A DNA stretch of 64,000 nt from Yersinia mollaretii ATCC 43969 (GTDB lineage: Bacteria > Pseudomonadota > Gammaproteobacteria > Enterobacterales > Enterobacteriaceae). The notes under the pieces are model-generated. The model searched no databases. It worked only from the letters and a program-made list of their open reading frames with translations, and was not told the origin of the DNA. Each line of letters starts with the position of its first letter. Within the stretch, counting starts at the first letter, position 1. The stretch lies in assembly GCF_013282725.1 (NCBI RefSeq), contig NZ_CP054043.1, positions 806,001 to 870,000 of the forward strand, read 5' to 3'. The position numbers were made by a program, and so were the translations under genes. Positions 26,391 to 38,872 of the stretch are shown in pieces.

Positions 26391-27677
26391 ATGAATATTT
26401 TGATTATTGGTAACGGTGGACGCGAGCACGCACTAGGCTGGAAAGCCGCGCAATCGCCTTTAGCGGATAAAATTTATGTCGCGCCGGGCAATGCCGGTAC
26501 AGCGCTGGAACCTCGATTAGAAAATGTGGCTATTGCCGCCACGGATATTGCAGGTTTACTGGCCTTTGCTCAGAGCCACGATATTGGCCTGACCATTGTT
26601 GGCCCAGAAGCACCGTTAGTGATTGGGGTGGTGGATGCATTCCGTGACGCTGGCCTGACGATTTTTGGCCCGACGCAAGCGGCGGCTCAGTTGGAAGGCT
26701 CCAAGGCGTTCACCAAAGATTTTCTGGCTCGCCACCATATTCCTACTGCGTTCTACCAGAATTTCACGGAGGTAGAGCCAGCTCTGGCCTATGTTCGCAA
26801 AATTGGTGCGCCGATCGTGATTAAGGCTGACGGGCTGGCGGCGGGTAAAGGCGTGATTGTCGCTATGACGTTGGAAGAGGCGGAAACCGCAGTGACCGAT
26901 ATGCTGGCGGGCAATGCCTTTGGTGATGCCGGCCACCGGATCGTGGTGGAAGAGTTCCTCGACGGCGAAGAAGCCAGCTTTATCGTGATGGTGGATGGCG
27001 AAAATGTGTTACCCATGGCCACCAGCCAAGATCATAAGCGGGTTGGCGATGGCGATACCGGCCCAAATACTGGCGGGATGGGGGCTTACTCGCCAGCCCC
27101 CGTGGTGACGGATGAGATCCACCAGCGCGTGATGGATCAGATTATCTGGCCCACGGTGCGCGGCATGGCAGCAGAAGGGAATGTGTATACCGGTTTCTTA
27201 TACGCTGGCTTGATGATTTCAGCGGATGGGCAACCGAAAGTTATCGAATTCAACTGTCGCTTTGGTGACCCTGAAACCCAGCCCATCATGTTGCGGATGC
27301 GATCGGATCTGGTCGAGCTGTGTTTGGCTGGTGCGCAAGGTAAGCTAAACGAAAAAACCTCTGACTGGGATGAGCGCCCTTCATTGGGTGTGGTGTTGGC
27401 GGCGGGCGGTTATCCAGCAGATTATCGCCAAGGCGATGTGATTCATGGATTACCGCAGCAAGAAGTGGTCGACGGGAAAGTATTCCATGCGGGTACGCAG
27501 TTGAATGCCAGCAATCAGGTGGTCACCAGCGGCGGGCGCGTATTGTGCGTAACCGCACTGGGGGCGACCGTCGCCGAGGCGCAGCAGCGCGCTTATCAAT
27601 TAGCGGCGGATATTCACTGGGAAGGTTGTTTCTGTCGTCACGATATTGGCTACCGAGCCATTGCCCGCGATAAGTAA
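26391..27677 (+). CDS. purD: Phosphoribosylamine-glycine ligase (GAR synthetase)
   Basis: ATP-grasp enzyme joining glycine to phosphoribosylamine, the second step of purine synthesis. It has 428 residues (E. coli 429). The N-terminus MNILIIGNGGREHALGWK, the ATP-grasp block IKADGLAAGKGVIVA near residue 145, and the metal-binding EFNCRFGDPETQP near 287 are all present. ATG 26391 follows CGGAGTCACCCG. A terminator lies shortly after the stop. Confidence 0.98.
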   Translation: MNILIIGNGGREHALGWKAAQSPLADKIYVAPGNAGTALEPRLENVAIAATDIAGLLAFAQSHDIGLTIVGPEAPLVIGVVDAFRDAGLTIFGPTQAAAQLEGSKAFTKDFLARHHIPTAFYQNFTEVEPALAYVRKIGAPIVIKADGLAAGKGVIVAMTLEEAETAVTDMLAGNAFGDAGHRIVVEEFLDGEEASFIVMVDGENVLPMATSQDHKRVGDGDTGPNTGGMGAYSPAPVVTDEIHQRVMDQIIWPTVRGMAAEGNVYTGFLYAGLMISADGQPKVIEFNCRFGDPETQPIMLRMRSDLVELCLAGAQGKLNEKTSDWDERPSLGVVLAAGGYPADYRQGDVIHGLPQQEVVDGKVFHAGTQLNASNQVVTSGGRVLCVTALGATVAEAQQRAYQLAADIHWEGCFCRHDIGYRAIARDK

Positions 27678-27700
27678 ATCAGTACGTACTCTCTTGCTAT

Positions 27701-27728
27701 GGGCACGGTTCGCTGTGCCCTTTTCTTT
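27701..27728 (+). terminator. Terminator of purHD
   Basis: The perfect stem GGGCACGG/CGTGCCC-type hairpin GGGCACGGTTCGCTGTGCCC is followed by TTTTCTTTTATTTTC, 24 bases after the purD stop. Confidence 0.9.
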
Positions 27729-27760
27729 TATTTTCTTTTATTTTCTTTTATTTTCTTCTA
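27721..27760. repeat. Tandem decamer repeat (TTTTCTTTTA)4
   Basis: Four head-to-tail copies of a 10-mer, the last with one change (TTTTCTTCTA). The first copy forms the T-tract of the purHD terminator. It sits between the converging purD and yjaH genes. Such a tract can change copy number by replication slippage. Confidence 0.9.
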
Positions 27761-27773
27761 TCTTATCGCGAAA

Positions 27774-28427
27774 CTATAAACTGCCTGAGGTCGGTTCCCA
27801 GTGGCAGAAATCCTGATTAGCAACCAACAGTAACTGTTGGCCTTCCGGTGAGTCCAGCCACGCGACACCTAAGGGTTGCGCACTCTTCCCGCCCCGCCGA
27901 CTCAGCCATGTCTGCGAGCTATCATCGAGACTCAGCCGTAATGTTTTTCCCGCACAGGTAGTGACGATGCCCTCCTGCCAACGCCCCTGAATTAATCTGA
28001 CGTTTCCGGCACGCAGTGCACTGCTCAGGTCCAGAATGCGCTTGGCTTCCAACTGATAAACCGCAATCTCATCGTTTGAGAGCTGTTCACGCCGCTCGGC
28101 CAGTTGGCGCTGCATAAAGCTCACCTGCCCCTGCTCGTCGAAACGCAAATCGACGCTTTGTGGCTGATGGCCTAAATCGTTGCGACGAATCTCCCGCAAA
28201 ATACCATTTTGGTACTCATAGAAAGTGACACGGGTATTGTCCCCGGAGTAGGGGCTATAGACGCTCATCAACACCAGTGGTTGTTGCTGCGCATTATCCT
28301 GACGCCATAAGCGCACCACGCCGCTATCGGCGATGTATCCGCTGGCACTGAATTGGGGGGAACCTGACTGACTGCTACAAGCGCTGAGACCAAAGGCTAG
28401 GCCGAGGGTCATCAGCACCCGCTGCAT
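27774..28427 (-). CDS. yjaH: Putative lipoprotein of the YjaH/DUF1481 family
   Basis: A 217-residue protein of unknown function next to hupA, in the place of E. coli yjaH. It begins with a lipoprotein signal, MQRVLMTLGLAFGLSAC, with a lipobox ending in cysteine at residue 17 and SSQS after it, so it is probably attached to a membrane on the periplasmic side. The rest is soluble, with no catalytic motif I recognise. The frame is open upstream to a GTG at 28475, five bases after hupA; that start would add a non-signal-like stretch, so ATG 28427 was preferred although its ribosome site is poor. Assignment rests on position and resemblance. Confidence 0.75.
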   Translation of the reverse strand: MQRVLMTLGLAFGLSACSSQSGSPQFSASGYIADSGVVRLWRQDNAQQQPLVLMSVYSPYSGDNTRVTFYEYQNGILREIRRNDLGHQPQSVDLRFDEQGQVSFMQRQLAERREQLSNDEIAVYQLEAKRILDLSSALRAGNVRLIQGRWQEGIVTTCAGKTLRLSLDDSSQTWLSRRGGKSAQPLGVAWLDSPEGQQLLLVANQDFCHWEPTSGSL

Positions 28428-28479
28428 AAACAAAAGGGGCTTTGCCACCCCCCTGCTTATTATTTTCACTGACACACTA

Positions 28480-28755
28480 TTAAGATTTAACAGAATCTTT
28501 CAGTGCTTTACCAGAAACAAACGCTGGCACATTAGCTGCAGCAATTTTGATTTCTTTACCAGTTTGTGGGTTGCGGCCAGTGCGCTCATTGCGATGGTTT
28601 ACTTTAAAAGTACCGAAACCAACCAATTGTACTGGATCACCGTCTTTCAGAGATTCGGTAATTGCAGCCAGTGTGGACTCCAAAGCAGCTTTAGCTTGAG
28701 CTTTAGAAAGGTCCGCTTTGTCCGCGATTACGTCAATCAGTTGAGTCTTATTCAT
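28480..28755 (-). CDS. hupA: DNA-binding protein HU-alpha
   Basis: Small histone-like protein that bends and compacts DNA as a homodimer or with HU-beta. It has 91 residues (E. coli 90, one extra C-terminal serine). The HU signature [21 protein letters not shown] includes the intercalating arm with its proline. The strong ribosome site AAGGATAACTT precedes the ATG. Start and product are clear. yjaH follows immediately, so the two may be co-transcribed. Confidence 0.98.
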   Translation of the reverse strand: MNKTQLIDVIADKADLSKAQAKAALESTLAAITESLKDGDPVQLVGFGTFKVNHRNERTGRNPQTGKEIKIAAANVPAFVSGKALKDSVKS

Positions 28756-28943
28756 AAGTTATCCTTACAGTGTGTTTATCGTTTGCAAAGCATCAAGTGC
28801 GACGGATATGCCGATGAACAGCACTCTCCTGCATACACGCACCGATAGCCACTTTTTTTCGCCCCCCAAATGTAGAACAGACAGGGGGCAGATGTGAAGC
28901 CTTAAGACGTGACAAATCAGGCGTTAAATCACGTTTTCTTGCC

Positions 28944-29534
28944 TTATTGCGTTAAATTTATGCCAATGTTGCTCACAGCCGCTTCCCGCAGGTCAGATCG
29001 TAACCCTTTTATCAAATCTAGGTCACGCTCTTCACAGTCAGCCAAAAGGCGGAAAATCTCCCATTGGATGTCCCACTCTTCTTCCACTGCGGGCAAAACT
29101 TTTAGCTCTTCATCGGTCATTTCTTTGCCAGCCAGTGTCATTTCCAACATGGCAACGGTGCGAATTGATGCTTCGCTGATCGCGATAGCATGTTCTAGTG
29201 TTTCGCCACTCAAACGCGAATGGATAGCCTCACTCAATGCAATACATGCATCGATAGCGGGATAAACACCGTAGATAGCATAGTCATCAGCTGAAGGAAT
29301 TGCCTCTTCCAACTTCTCCAACTGACTATCAAAATTAACTTTAGCGTCTTTTACGACCAACGTTTCCCAGATAAGGTCCAGAATGCGCCGGTAAACTGCC
29401 GGATCGCCAAATTCAGTTTCCAAACAAAACTGCTGATAGTTGGGATACATCCGTTCGCACAAACAAGCCATGAAAGTCAGGTGTTGCCAGCTCTCCAGCT
29501 TTTCGAGACGTAGATGAATCGGATTACGTATCAT
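28944..29534 (-). CDS. yjaG: Conserved protein YjaG (DUF416 family)
   Basis: A 196-residue cytoplasmic protein of unknown function, the same length as E. coli YjaG and almost collinear with it: RLEKLESWQHLTFMACLCER, RRILDLIWETL, VKDAKVNFDSQLEKLEEAIP, YGVYPAIDACIALSE and DLIKGLRSDLREA are conserved. It is helical and acidic, with no signal peptide or membrane segment. It lies between nfi and hupA as in E. coli. Confidence 0.93.
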   Translation of the reverse strand: MIRNPIHLRLEKLESWQHLTFMACLCERMYPNYQQFCLETEFGDPAVYRRILDLIWETLVVKDAKVNFDSQLEKLEEAIPSADDYAIYGVYPAIDACIALSEAIHSRLSGETLEHAIAISEASIRTVAMLEMTLAGKEMTDEELKVLPAVEEEWDIQWEIFRLLADCEERDLDLIKGLRSDLREAAVSNIGINLTQ

Positions 29535-29579
29535 GATGAGTTCTCATTATTCATTATCTGCGCGGCAGTGTACCCGAAA

Positions 29580-30296
29580 TTAAATCATATCCCTATTGTT
29601 GCCAAGCAAATCAGGAGTTTTCCGCACCCAACGTTGAAATTGCGGGCGGTTTGAGGCAATCGCATCGGCCCAACGGGTCGGTTCCGGCAGGCGGTAACCC
29701 GCCATACAGCGCTGAACCCACGTCAATGCGCTGGCCACACTCACGCGATGTCCCGGCGAAATAAACAACGGATTACAGCGGGCTTTACTGCGCCATACCC
29801 AGCCAAGCTGCTCATCGCCATCGATCAGGGGTTGTACTGCCAGAGATTGCACTGCGCCGTTATTGTTCTCTAGCGGCTGAAAATGCCCACATAGGCGACT
29901 CTTGGCGACACCAATCGTCGGCACATCCACTAACAGACCAAAATGGCTAGCAACCCCTAAACGGCGTGGATGCGCGATGCCCTGCCCATCCACAAAAACC
30001 AGATCAGGCCGTTGCTGGAGCTGCGCCCAAGCGGCTAATAATGCAGGATATTCACGAAAAGAGAGTAAACCGGGGATATACGGCAGTGAAGTTTCTACCC
30101 GCGCAATCTGATATTCCACCAGCTCGAGCGAGGGATAGCGCAAAATCGCGATAGCAGCACGGGTCACCTCCCCCTGCTGCTCGAAGCCGACATCAGCGCC
30201 AGCAATAAAGCGCACTTGCTCATCAATACAGCCATCTTCGAGGATAACCTCAGATGCCCGCTGTTGCTGCTCTGCCCGTAGCGCTTTGGTATCCAT
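29580..30296 (-). CDS. nfi: Endonuclease V (deoxyinosine 3'-endonuclease)
   Basis: DNA-repair nuclease that nicks DNA near deoxyinosine and other deaminated bases. It has 238 residues (E. coli 223, with a longer tail here). The metal-binding acidic residues are in IAGADVGFE near residue 35 and [20 protein letters not shown] near 105; the lesion-recognition loop is [16 protein letters not shown]. It lies 25 bp after hemE in the same direction and is probably co-transcribed. Confidence 0.95.
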   Translation of the reverse strand: MDTKALRAEQQQRASEVILEDGCIDEQVRFIAGADVGFEQQGEVTRAAIAILRYPSLELVEYQIARVETSLPYIPGLLSFREYPALLAAWAQLQQRPDLVFVDGQGIAHPRRLGVASHFGLLVDVPTIGVAKSRLCGHFQPLENNNGAVQSLAVQPLIDGDEQLGWVWRSKARCNPLFISPGHRVSVASALTWVQRCMAGYRLPEPTRWADAIASNRPQFQRWVRKTPDLLGNNRDMI

Positions 30297-30320
30297 CCTC
30301 TGGCGACCTATTCAGATAAT

Positions 30321-31385
30321 TTATTGGTGATAAGGCTGCGATAACGTATGCACCGCCTTAACAAACGCGCCGGCATGTTCTGGCGGGACATCCTGATGAA
30401 TGCCGTGGCCCAGATTAAAGACATGCCCTTCGCCTTGCCCAAAACTGGCTAAAATGGTGCTGACTTCTTGTTCAATACGCGCAGGGGGAGCATACAGGAT
30501 GGAAGGGTCCATATTGCCTTGCAGCGCAACTTTGTCACCCACGCGGCGGCGCGCGTCGGCAAGATCGGTGGTCCAATCCAGCCCCAGCGCATCACAACCG
30601 GTAGCGGCCATCGCTTCCAACCACTGCCCGCCGCCTTTGGTGAACAAGGTGACTGGGACGCGGCGACCGTCGTTTTCACGGATCAGGCCGTTGACGATTT
30701 TATGCATGTAATTCAATGAGAAATCGAGATAATCGCGGCCAGTCAGCACACCGCCCCACGTATCAAAGACCATGACGGACTGCGCGCCCGCCTTGATTTG
30801 CGCATTGAGATACAAAATGACGCTATCGGCCAGTTTATCCAGCAACAGATGCAGCGTTTGTGGTTCGGCGTACATCATTTTTTTCAGTTTGGTGAAAGCC
30901 TTGCTACTACCGCCCTCGACCATATAGGTTGCCAGCGTCCATGGGCTGCCGGAGAAGCCAATCAGTGGCACTTGCCCTGCCAGCTCACGGCGAATCGTCC
31001 GCACCGCATTCATGACGTAACCCAACTCCTGTTCAGGATCGGGGATCGGCAACTTTTCAACATCGGCACGGCAGGTAATCGGCGACTGGAAACGGGGGCC
31101 TTCGCCGGTTTCAAAGTAAAGCCCCAGCCCCATTGCATCCGGGATAGTCAGAATGTCTGAAAATAGAATCGCCGCATCCAACGGGTAACGACGCAATGGC
31201 TGCATCGTCACTTCACAGGCTAACTCGGCATTTTTGCACAGTGACATAAAATCCCCGGCAATGGCGCGGGTGGCTTTATATTCTGGCAAATAGCGGCCCG
31301 CCTGACGCATCATCCATACTGGCGTGACATCGACCGGTTGACGCAATAAAGCCCGCAGATAGCGATCGTTTTTCAATTCATTCAT
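30321..31385 (-). CDS. hemE: Uroporphyrinogen decarboxylase
   Basis: Converts uroporphyrinogen III to coproporphyrinogen III in haem synthesis. It has 354 residues, the same as E. coli HemE. The substrate-binding N-terminal motif [15 protein letters not shown] near residue 22 and the block [16 protein letters not shown] near 144 are intact. ATG 31385 has GAGCTTCACC upstream. The gene is followed closely by nfi and preceded by nudC on the same strand. Confidence 0.98.
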   Translation of the reverse strand: MNELKNDRYLRALLRQPVDVTPVWMMRQAGRYLPEYKATRAIAGDFMSLCKNAELACEVTMQPLRRYPLDAAILFSDILTIPDAMGLGLYFETGEGPRFQSPITCRADVEKLPIPDPEQELGYVMNAVRTIRRELAGQVPLIGFSGSPWTLATYMVEGGSSKAFTKLKKMMYAEPQTLHLLLDKLADSVILYLNAQIKAGAQSVMVFDTWGGVLTGRDYLDFSLNYMHKIVNGLIRENDGRRVPVTLFTKGGGQWLEAMAATGCDALGLDWTTDLADARRRVGDKVALQGNMDPSILYAPPARIEQEVSTILASFGQGEGHVFNLGHGIHQDVPPEHAGAFVKAVHTLSQPYHQ

Positions 31386-31448
31386 GGTGAAGCTCCCTTA
31401 ATTACCTAGCGACCATCTTTTATTGGGCTGCATTGTAGCATGTCAGAT

Positions 31449-32225
31449 TCAGCTTTCCTGCTCATGGCGACACAAGACCACCGTATCTTCAATCAGCCTG
31501 CGTGCCACGGTGCCCGGCGGCGGCAGTAAGGGTAATTGGTCGTAGCGATACCAACCGGCATTCAGCAGCTCTTTCGGATCGTGCCGCAGTTCACCGCTGT
31601 CATACTCCGCCATATACGCCACCATGAGCGAGTGCGGAAAGGGCCAAGGCTGCGAGGTGACATAGCGCAGATTTTTGATGTGGATATTGCTCTCTTCCAA
31701 CACTTCGCGGGAGACCGCCTGCTCTAAGGTTTCGCCCACTTCGACAAAACCGGCCAACACGGTATTGATGCCGCCGCGATGCCGCACATGTTGTGCCAAT
31801 AAAATTTCATCACCACGGCGAATAGCGACAATCACGCAAGGGGCGATTTGCGGATAATAGCGCTCGCGGCAGTGGTTACACAGGCAAGCCCATTCGGTGC
31901 GGCTGGCATGCATTTGATGACCACAGTATCCACAGAAACGATGGGAGCGATAAAACTCTGCTAGCTGCACACCGCGCCCGGCCAGTTGGAACAAACCACG
32001 ATCAACATCCAGTAATTGACGCACAGAGCCCATGTCGGTCGGCATTAGCTGACGAATCAACCAAACCGCCTGCCCCTGCCACTCCCCTATCTGTCTGGCG
32101 GTTGCGCCCTGTAGCGACCAATTGGCGGCATTGCCTTGCGGCAGCTCCCCTTTCGGTAGCCATAACTTGTTTTCATGGCTGACGATCCACCAGCCACTCT
32201 CTTTACCTGTAAGCTGTAGTTCCAT
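31449..32225 (-). CDS. nudC: NAD-capped RNA hydrolase / NADH pyrophosphatase
   Basis: Nudix enzyme that removes NAD caps from RNA and hydrolyses NADH. It has 258 residues (E. coli 257). A four-cysteine zinc ribbon lies near residue 97 (FCGYCGH...CLCNHC), the Nudix box begins at [13 protein letters not shown] near 160, and the NADH-specific motif SQPWPFPHS follows. In the Nudix box the usual final glycine is asparagine (REVLEESNI); the metal-binding glutamates remain. ATG 32225 was chosen; the frame is open from a TTG at 32258, but MELQ...GWWIVSHE matches the family. It diverges from rsd. Confidence 0.95.
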   Translation of the reverse strand: MELQLTGKESGWWIVSHENKLWLPKGELPQGNAANWSLQGATARQIGEWQGQAVWLIRQLMPTDMGSVRQLLDVDRGLFQLAGRGVQLAEFYRSHRFCGYCGHQMHASRTEWACLCNHCRERYYPQIAPCVIVAIRRGDEILLAQHVRHRGGINTVLAGFVEVGETLEQAVSREVLEESNIHIKNLRYVTSQPWPFPHSLMVAYMAEYDSGELRHDPKELLNAGWYRYDQLPLLPPPGTVARRLIEDTVVLCRHEQES

Positions 32226-32314
32226 ATCGTTGTTGCACAACCTCGACTTCACTGGCAATCTAGAAACTGGCTTGTTACTTTTTTGTAACTCATTATTACT
32301 TCACGGAGTCGTTC

Positions 32315-32818
32315 ATGCTCAATCGACTGGAAAGCTTGACTCAACGCGTTGGCGGCAGTAATGAATTAATTGATCAATGGCTTCATGCACGTAAAGAACT
32401 TTTAGTTTCGTATTGCACCGTGATCGGTATTAAGCCGCGAAAAGAAAAGCATACCCCGCTTAATGAAAAAGCGCTGGAGAACTTTTGTCATAATCTGGTG
32501 GATTATCTCTCTTCTGGTCATTTTCACATCTACGACCGAATTATCAAGCAGGTAGAAGGCGAGTCCAGCCCAAGAATGGCGCTGACCACCAAAGTTTACC
32601 CCGCGTTGAAAAATAACACCCAAACTATCATGTCATTCCATGATCGCTATACCAACATCGAAATCGATGATGATAGCTGCGCCGAGTTCCAGCAGGCGCT
32701 CTCCGATATTGGCGAAGCTCTCGACGCCCGTTTCCAGTTAGAAGACCAGTTAATTAAGTGGGCAGCAGAGTCTTGGCAAGCCGCTCAGCCAGAAAATAAA
32801 AAGAGTCAGGCCAATTAA
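32315..32818 (+). CDS. rsd: Rsd, anti-sigma-70 regulator
   Basis: Binds free RNA polymerase sigma-70 in stationary phase and also modulates SpoT in E. coli. The 167-residue protein (E. coli 158) keeps the helical fold blocks [45 protein letters not shown] and [20 protein letters not shown]. It starts at ATG 32315 after ACGGAGTC and diverges from nudC. The thi operon, with its riboswitch, follows. Confidence 0.94.
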   Translation: MLNRLESLTQRVGGSNELIDQWLHARKELLVSYCTVIGIKPRKEKHTPLNEKALENFCHNLVDYLSSGHFHIYDRIIKQVEGESSPRMALTTKVYPALKNNTQTIMSFHDRYTNIEIDDDSCAEFQQALSDIGEALDARFQLEDQLIKWAAESWQAAQPENKKSQAN

Positions 32819-32951
32819 CCGAATACCGTAATAGTCAGCGCCATTGTCGCAGGCCATTTGGATTTGGAGCACCGCCCAAATTCAAAGTGGCAGGTAAAAC
32901 AGCTTACGGCCCGCTATTGCAGTTTTAATACAACCTCATATACTGAGGATT

Positions 32952-33056
32952 CTTGTCGGAGTGCCTAGCGTCGGCTTTTAACAGCAAACGCAGGCTGAGA
33001 CCGTTAATTCGGGATCCGCGGAACCTGATCGGGTTAGTACCCGCGAAGGGAACAAG
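32952..33056 (+). ncRNA. TPP riboswitch (THI element) of the thiC operon
   Basis: The aptamer is bounded by the closing stem CTTGT/ACAAG and contains the conserved THI-box segments GGCTGAGACCG, ACCTGATC and CGAAGGGAAC. It matches the E. coli thiC leader closely, apart from a longer variable arm near 32970-32988. Thiamine pyrophosphate binding would shut down thiC translation and transcription. It ends 129 bases before thiC. Confidence 0.95.
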
Positions 33057-33176
33057 AGTAATTTATCGCTACAGGCCCGGTCTCCCCTTCACAGGTGGCT
33101 TCCGGTCACTGGCCAACATCGTTACTCCCGCCAAGCTCCAGACAAGCAATTTTCCCTATACACCACACACTGGTAG

Positions 33177-35878
<2,702 letters not shown>

Positions 35879-35889
<11 letters not shown>

Positions 35890-36640
35890 CGCGTTGAGTG
35901 ATCAGGACTTTCTGCGCTATAGCCGCCAGTTGCTATTGGAAGATCTCGGCCCTGAGGGGCAGCAAAAACTCAAACAGGCTAGCGTACTGATTGTCGGTCT
36001 GGGCGGCCTTGGCTCACCCGCCGCACTCTATCTCGCCGCCGCGGGCGTCGGTAAATTGTGGCTGGCCGATGATGACGCCTTGGAGATAAGTAACTTACAG
36101 CGGCAGGTGCTCTATCGCACGGCGGATATGGGTCAAAACAAGGCCAAATTAGCGCAGCGCCACTTACAAAGTCTGAACCCGCAGATAGAGGCGATCACCC
36201 TCGATCAACGGCTGGCGGGCAGCCCCTTGACCGAGGCGGTGGCGGCGGTGGATTTAGTACTCGATTGCTGCGACAACATGGAAACTCGCCATCAAGTGAA
36301 TGCCGCCTGTGTGCACGCGGGCAAGCCCCTGATCAGCGGCAGTGCCGTCGGGTTCAGCGGCCAATTGCTGATTATCGACCCCCCTTATGCCCACGGCTGC
36401 TACGCCTGCCTGTATCCCAGCAAAGAGACGCAGCAGCGTAACTGCCGCACCGCCGGAGTCTTGGGGCCAGTGGTCGGGGTGATTGGCACTTTGCAGGCAT
36501 TGGAGGCGATCAAAATGCTGGCAGGGTTGCCCTCGGCGCTCAGTGGAAAATTACGTCTTTTCGATGGAAAACAGCAAAGCTGGAGCACGCTACAACTCAG
36601 CAAAGCCAGTCACTGTCCGGTCTGCGGAGGCAAAGCGTGA
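35879..36640 (+). CDS. thiF: Sulfur carrier protein ThiS adenylyltransferase
   Basis: Adenylates the C-terminal glycine of ThiS so it can accept sulfur for thiazole synthesis; an E1/MoeB-like enzyme. It has 253 residues (E. coli 251). The nucleotide-binding motif [20 protein letters not shown] is near residue 37, the zinc pairs are CYAC near 177 and CPVC near 246, and the reactive cysteine is in [13 protein letters not shown]. It overlaps thiE before it and shares bases with the thiS start after it. Confidence 0.97.
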
Positions 36641-36837
36641 GAATTTCACTCAATGATGAAGGGATCGAGCTGGAAAATGCGCTGACGGTGAAGGCGCTAT
36701 TAGCGCAACGGGGTTATCTCCAGCCGGGCTGCGCACTGGCGATCAATCAAACCATTATTCCCCGTGATAGTTGGGACAACCACCTATTGCAGGACGGGGA
36801 TGACATTTTGCTGTTTCAAGCGATTGCTGGAGGCTGA
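36637..36837 (+). CDS. thiS: Thiamine biosynthesis sulfur carrier protein ThiS
   Basis: A 66-residue ubiquitin-like sulfur carrier. It ends in the required di-glycine (LFQAIAGG), the site adenylated by ThiF and converted to thiocarboxylate. It starts with GTG at 36637, overlapping the thiF stop, as in E. coli. The thiG start is just past its stop. Confidence 0.95.
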   Translation: MRISLNDEGIELENALTVKALLAQRGYLQPGCALAINQTIIPRDSWDNHLLQDGDDILLFQAIAGG

Positions 36838-36838
36838 T

Positions 36839-37624
36839 ATGTTGAAAATTGCCGATACCACTTTTACCTCAAGACTCTTTACCGGAACCGGAAAATTTTC
36901 GACGCCAGCGCTGATGTTGTCGGCGCTACAGGCATCCGGTTCGCAGTTAATCACCATGGCGATGAAGCGGGTTGACCTGAAATCAGGCAACGATGCCATT
37001 CTCGCGCCATTGCGCCAGTTAGGTGTGCGCTTGCTGCCCAATACCTCGGGGGCGAAAACCGCCGAAGAAGCGGTGTTTGCGGCACGTCTGGCCCGTGAGG
37101 CGCTTGGCACTCATTGGGTAAAATTGGAGATTCACCCCGATGTGAAGTATCTGCTGCCCGACCCGATAGAGACTCTGAAAGCCGCTGAAATATTGGTGAA
37201 GGAGGGTTTCGTGGTGCTGCCTTACTGCGGCGCTGACCCAGTATTGTGTAAGCGCTTGGAGGAAGCTGGCTGTGCCGCCGTGATGCCACTGGGTGCGCCT
37301 ATCGGCTCAAACTTGGGATTACGCACCCGCGATTTTCTGCAAATTATTATCGAACAAGCCCAAGTTCCGGTGGTGGTCGATGCCGGTATTGGCGCACCCA
37401 GTCATGCGCTTGAGGCGATAGAGCTGGGTGCTGATGCTGTATTGGTGAATACCGCAATTGCTGTCGCCCGTTCGCCCGTGCAAATGGCCCACGCTTTTCG
37501 GCTGGCAGTGGAGTCCGGCGAGTTAGCGCGTCAGGCGGGGCTGGGACATTCACAACGTCAGGCGGCGGCCACCAGCCCACTGACTGGATTTCTCAGCCAA
37601 CTGGAGGAGAATCATCATGTCTGA
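36839..37624 (+). CDS. thiG: Thiazole synthase
   Basis: Forms the thiazole ring from deoxyxylulose phosphate, dehydroglycine and ThiS-thiocarboxylate. It has 261 residues (E. coli 256). The Schiff-base lysine is expected in WVKLEIHPD near residue 97; phosphate-binding blocks are [12 protein letters not shown] and [12 protein letters not shown]. The frame is open from 36764, but ATG 36839 follows GGAGGC and yields the normal N-terminus [18 protein letters not shown]. It overlaps thiH by 8 bp. Confidence 0.97.
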   Translation: MLKIADTTFTSRLFTGTGKFSTPALMLSALQASGSQLITMAMKRVDLKSGNDAILAPLRQLGVRLLPNTSGAKTAEEAVFAARLAREALGTHWVKLEIHPDVKYLLPDPIETLKAAEILVKEGFVVLPYCGADPVLCKRLEEAGCAAVMPLGAPIGSNLGLRTRDFLQIIIEQAQVPVVVDAGIGAPSHALEAIELGADAVLVNTAIAVARSPVQMAHAFRLAVESGELARQAGLGHSQRQAAATSPLTGFLSQLEENHHV

Positions 37625-38744
37625 AGGGTTTAGCCATCACTGGCAGCAATTGGATTGGGATGATATTTCGCTGCGCATCAATGCCAAAACGGCCCGTGAT
37701 GTCGAACGGGCCATCAATAGCAGCAAACCCGATCGCGAAGATCTGATGGCGCTGATTTCACCCGCAGCACTGGCCTATCTGGAGCCAATGGCGCAAAAAG
37801 CGCAGCAGCTCACTCGCCAACGTTTCGGCAATACCGTGGGTTTTTATGTGCCGCTCTATCTCTCCAACCTCTGTGCCAATGATTGCACTTATTGCGGCTT
37901 CTCAATGAGTAATCGCATCAAACGTAAGACATTGAATGAAGAGGAGATCATCCGCGAATGTGAGGCCATCAAAGCACTGGGCTTTGAACACTTGCTACTG
38001 GTCACCGGAGAGCATCAAGCTAAGGTGGGCATGGATTATTTTCGTCGCCACCTGCCCGCGATTCGCCAACGTTTTAGTTCGCTGATGATGGAGGTGCAAC
38101 CGCTGGCAGAAGCGGAGTATGCGGAATTAAAAAACTTGGGATTGGATGGCGTGATGGTTTATCAGGAGACCTATCACCCAGCGACCTATCAGCAGCATCA
38201 CTTGCGCGGCCATAAGCAGGATTTTCATTGGCGATTGGCGACCCCTGATCGACTAGGGCGGGCCGGGATCGATAAGATCGGATTGGGTGCCTTGATCGGG
38301 CTATCCCATAGCTGGCGAACAGACTGCTATATGTTGGCGGAACACCTATTCTACCTGCAACGAACCTATTGGCAGAGCCGCTATTCAATCTCCTTCCCGC
38401 GTCTACGGCCCTGTGCAGGCGGCATTGAACCCGCATCACTGATGAGCGAGCCGCAACTGCTGCAACTGATTTGCGCTTTTCGCCTGTTCGCGCCGGATGT
38501 GGAGTTGTCATTATCCACCCGCGAATCGCCGTTCTTTCGCGACAACGTGATTCCGGTGGCGATCAATAATGTCAGTGCGGGCTCTAAAACTCAGCCGGGT
38601 GGTTATGCTGACGATCACCCTGAGCTGGAGCAATTCGCTCCCCACGATAATCGTTCGCCGCAACAAGTGGCCCACGCCTTAACGCAAGCAGGACTGCAAC
38701 CGGTTTGGAAAGACTGGGATCGCCATTTAGGGCGATCTCTCTAA
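37617..38744 (+). CDS. thiH: 2-iminoacetate synthase (tyrosine lyase)
   Basis: Radical SAM enzyme splitting tyrosine to dehydroglycine for thiazole formation. It has 375 residues (E. coli 377). The CX3CX2C cluster motif is seen as [11 protein letters not shown] near residue 85. Other blocks are [25 protein letters not shown] and [13 protein letters not shown]. It is the last gene of the operon; its 3' end marks the left border of the AT-rich phospholipase island. Confidence 0.97.
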   Translation: MSEGFSHHWQQLDWDDISLRINAKTARDVERAINSSKPDREDLMALISPAALAYLEPMAQKAQQLTRQRFGNTVGFYVPLYLSNLCANDCTYCGFSMSNRIKRKTLNEEEIIRECEAIKALGFEHLLLVTGEHQAKVGMDYFRRHLPAIRQRFSSLMMEVQPLAEAEYAELKNLGLDGVMVYQETYHPATYQQHHLRGHKQDFHWRLATPDRLGRAGIDKIGLGALIGLSHSWRTDCYMLAEHLFYLQRTYWQSRYSISFPRLRPCAGGIEPASLMSEPQLLQLICAFRLFAPDVELSLSTRESPFFRDNVIPVAINNVSAGSKTQPGGYADDHPELEQFAPHDNRSPQQVAHALTQAGLQPVWKDWDRHLGRSL

Positions 38745-38813
38745 TCCGTCAGCGCTACGCCCGCAGGTTAAGTGTAGCAAGCGTGTTGAATTAGATTTTT
38801 GGAGGGTAAAGCA

Positions 38814-38838
38814 GTTTCAGTGATGGCGGCACTGAGAC
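38814..38838 (+). terminator. Possible terminator of the thi operon
   Basis: A hairpin GTTTCAGTG/CACTGAGAC with a seven-base loop (one G-U pair) lies 70 bases after thiH. The following TGACTTTAG is only weakly T-rich, so activity is uncertain. Confidence 0.35.
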
Positions 38839-38872
38839 TGACTTTAGCTTCAGTTAGAAAAGTCGCTGCCAC

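Noticed and set aside
27721..27760. Short regular repeats as a possible CRISPR array
   Set aside because: The decamers are directly adjacent with no spacers, and no cas genes are present.
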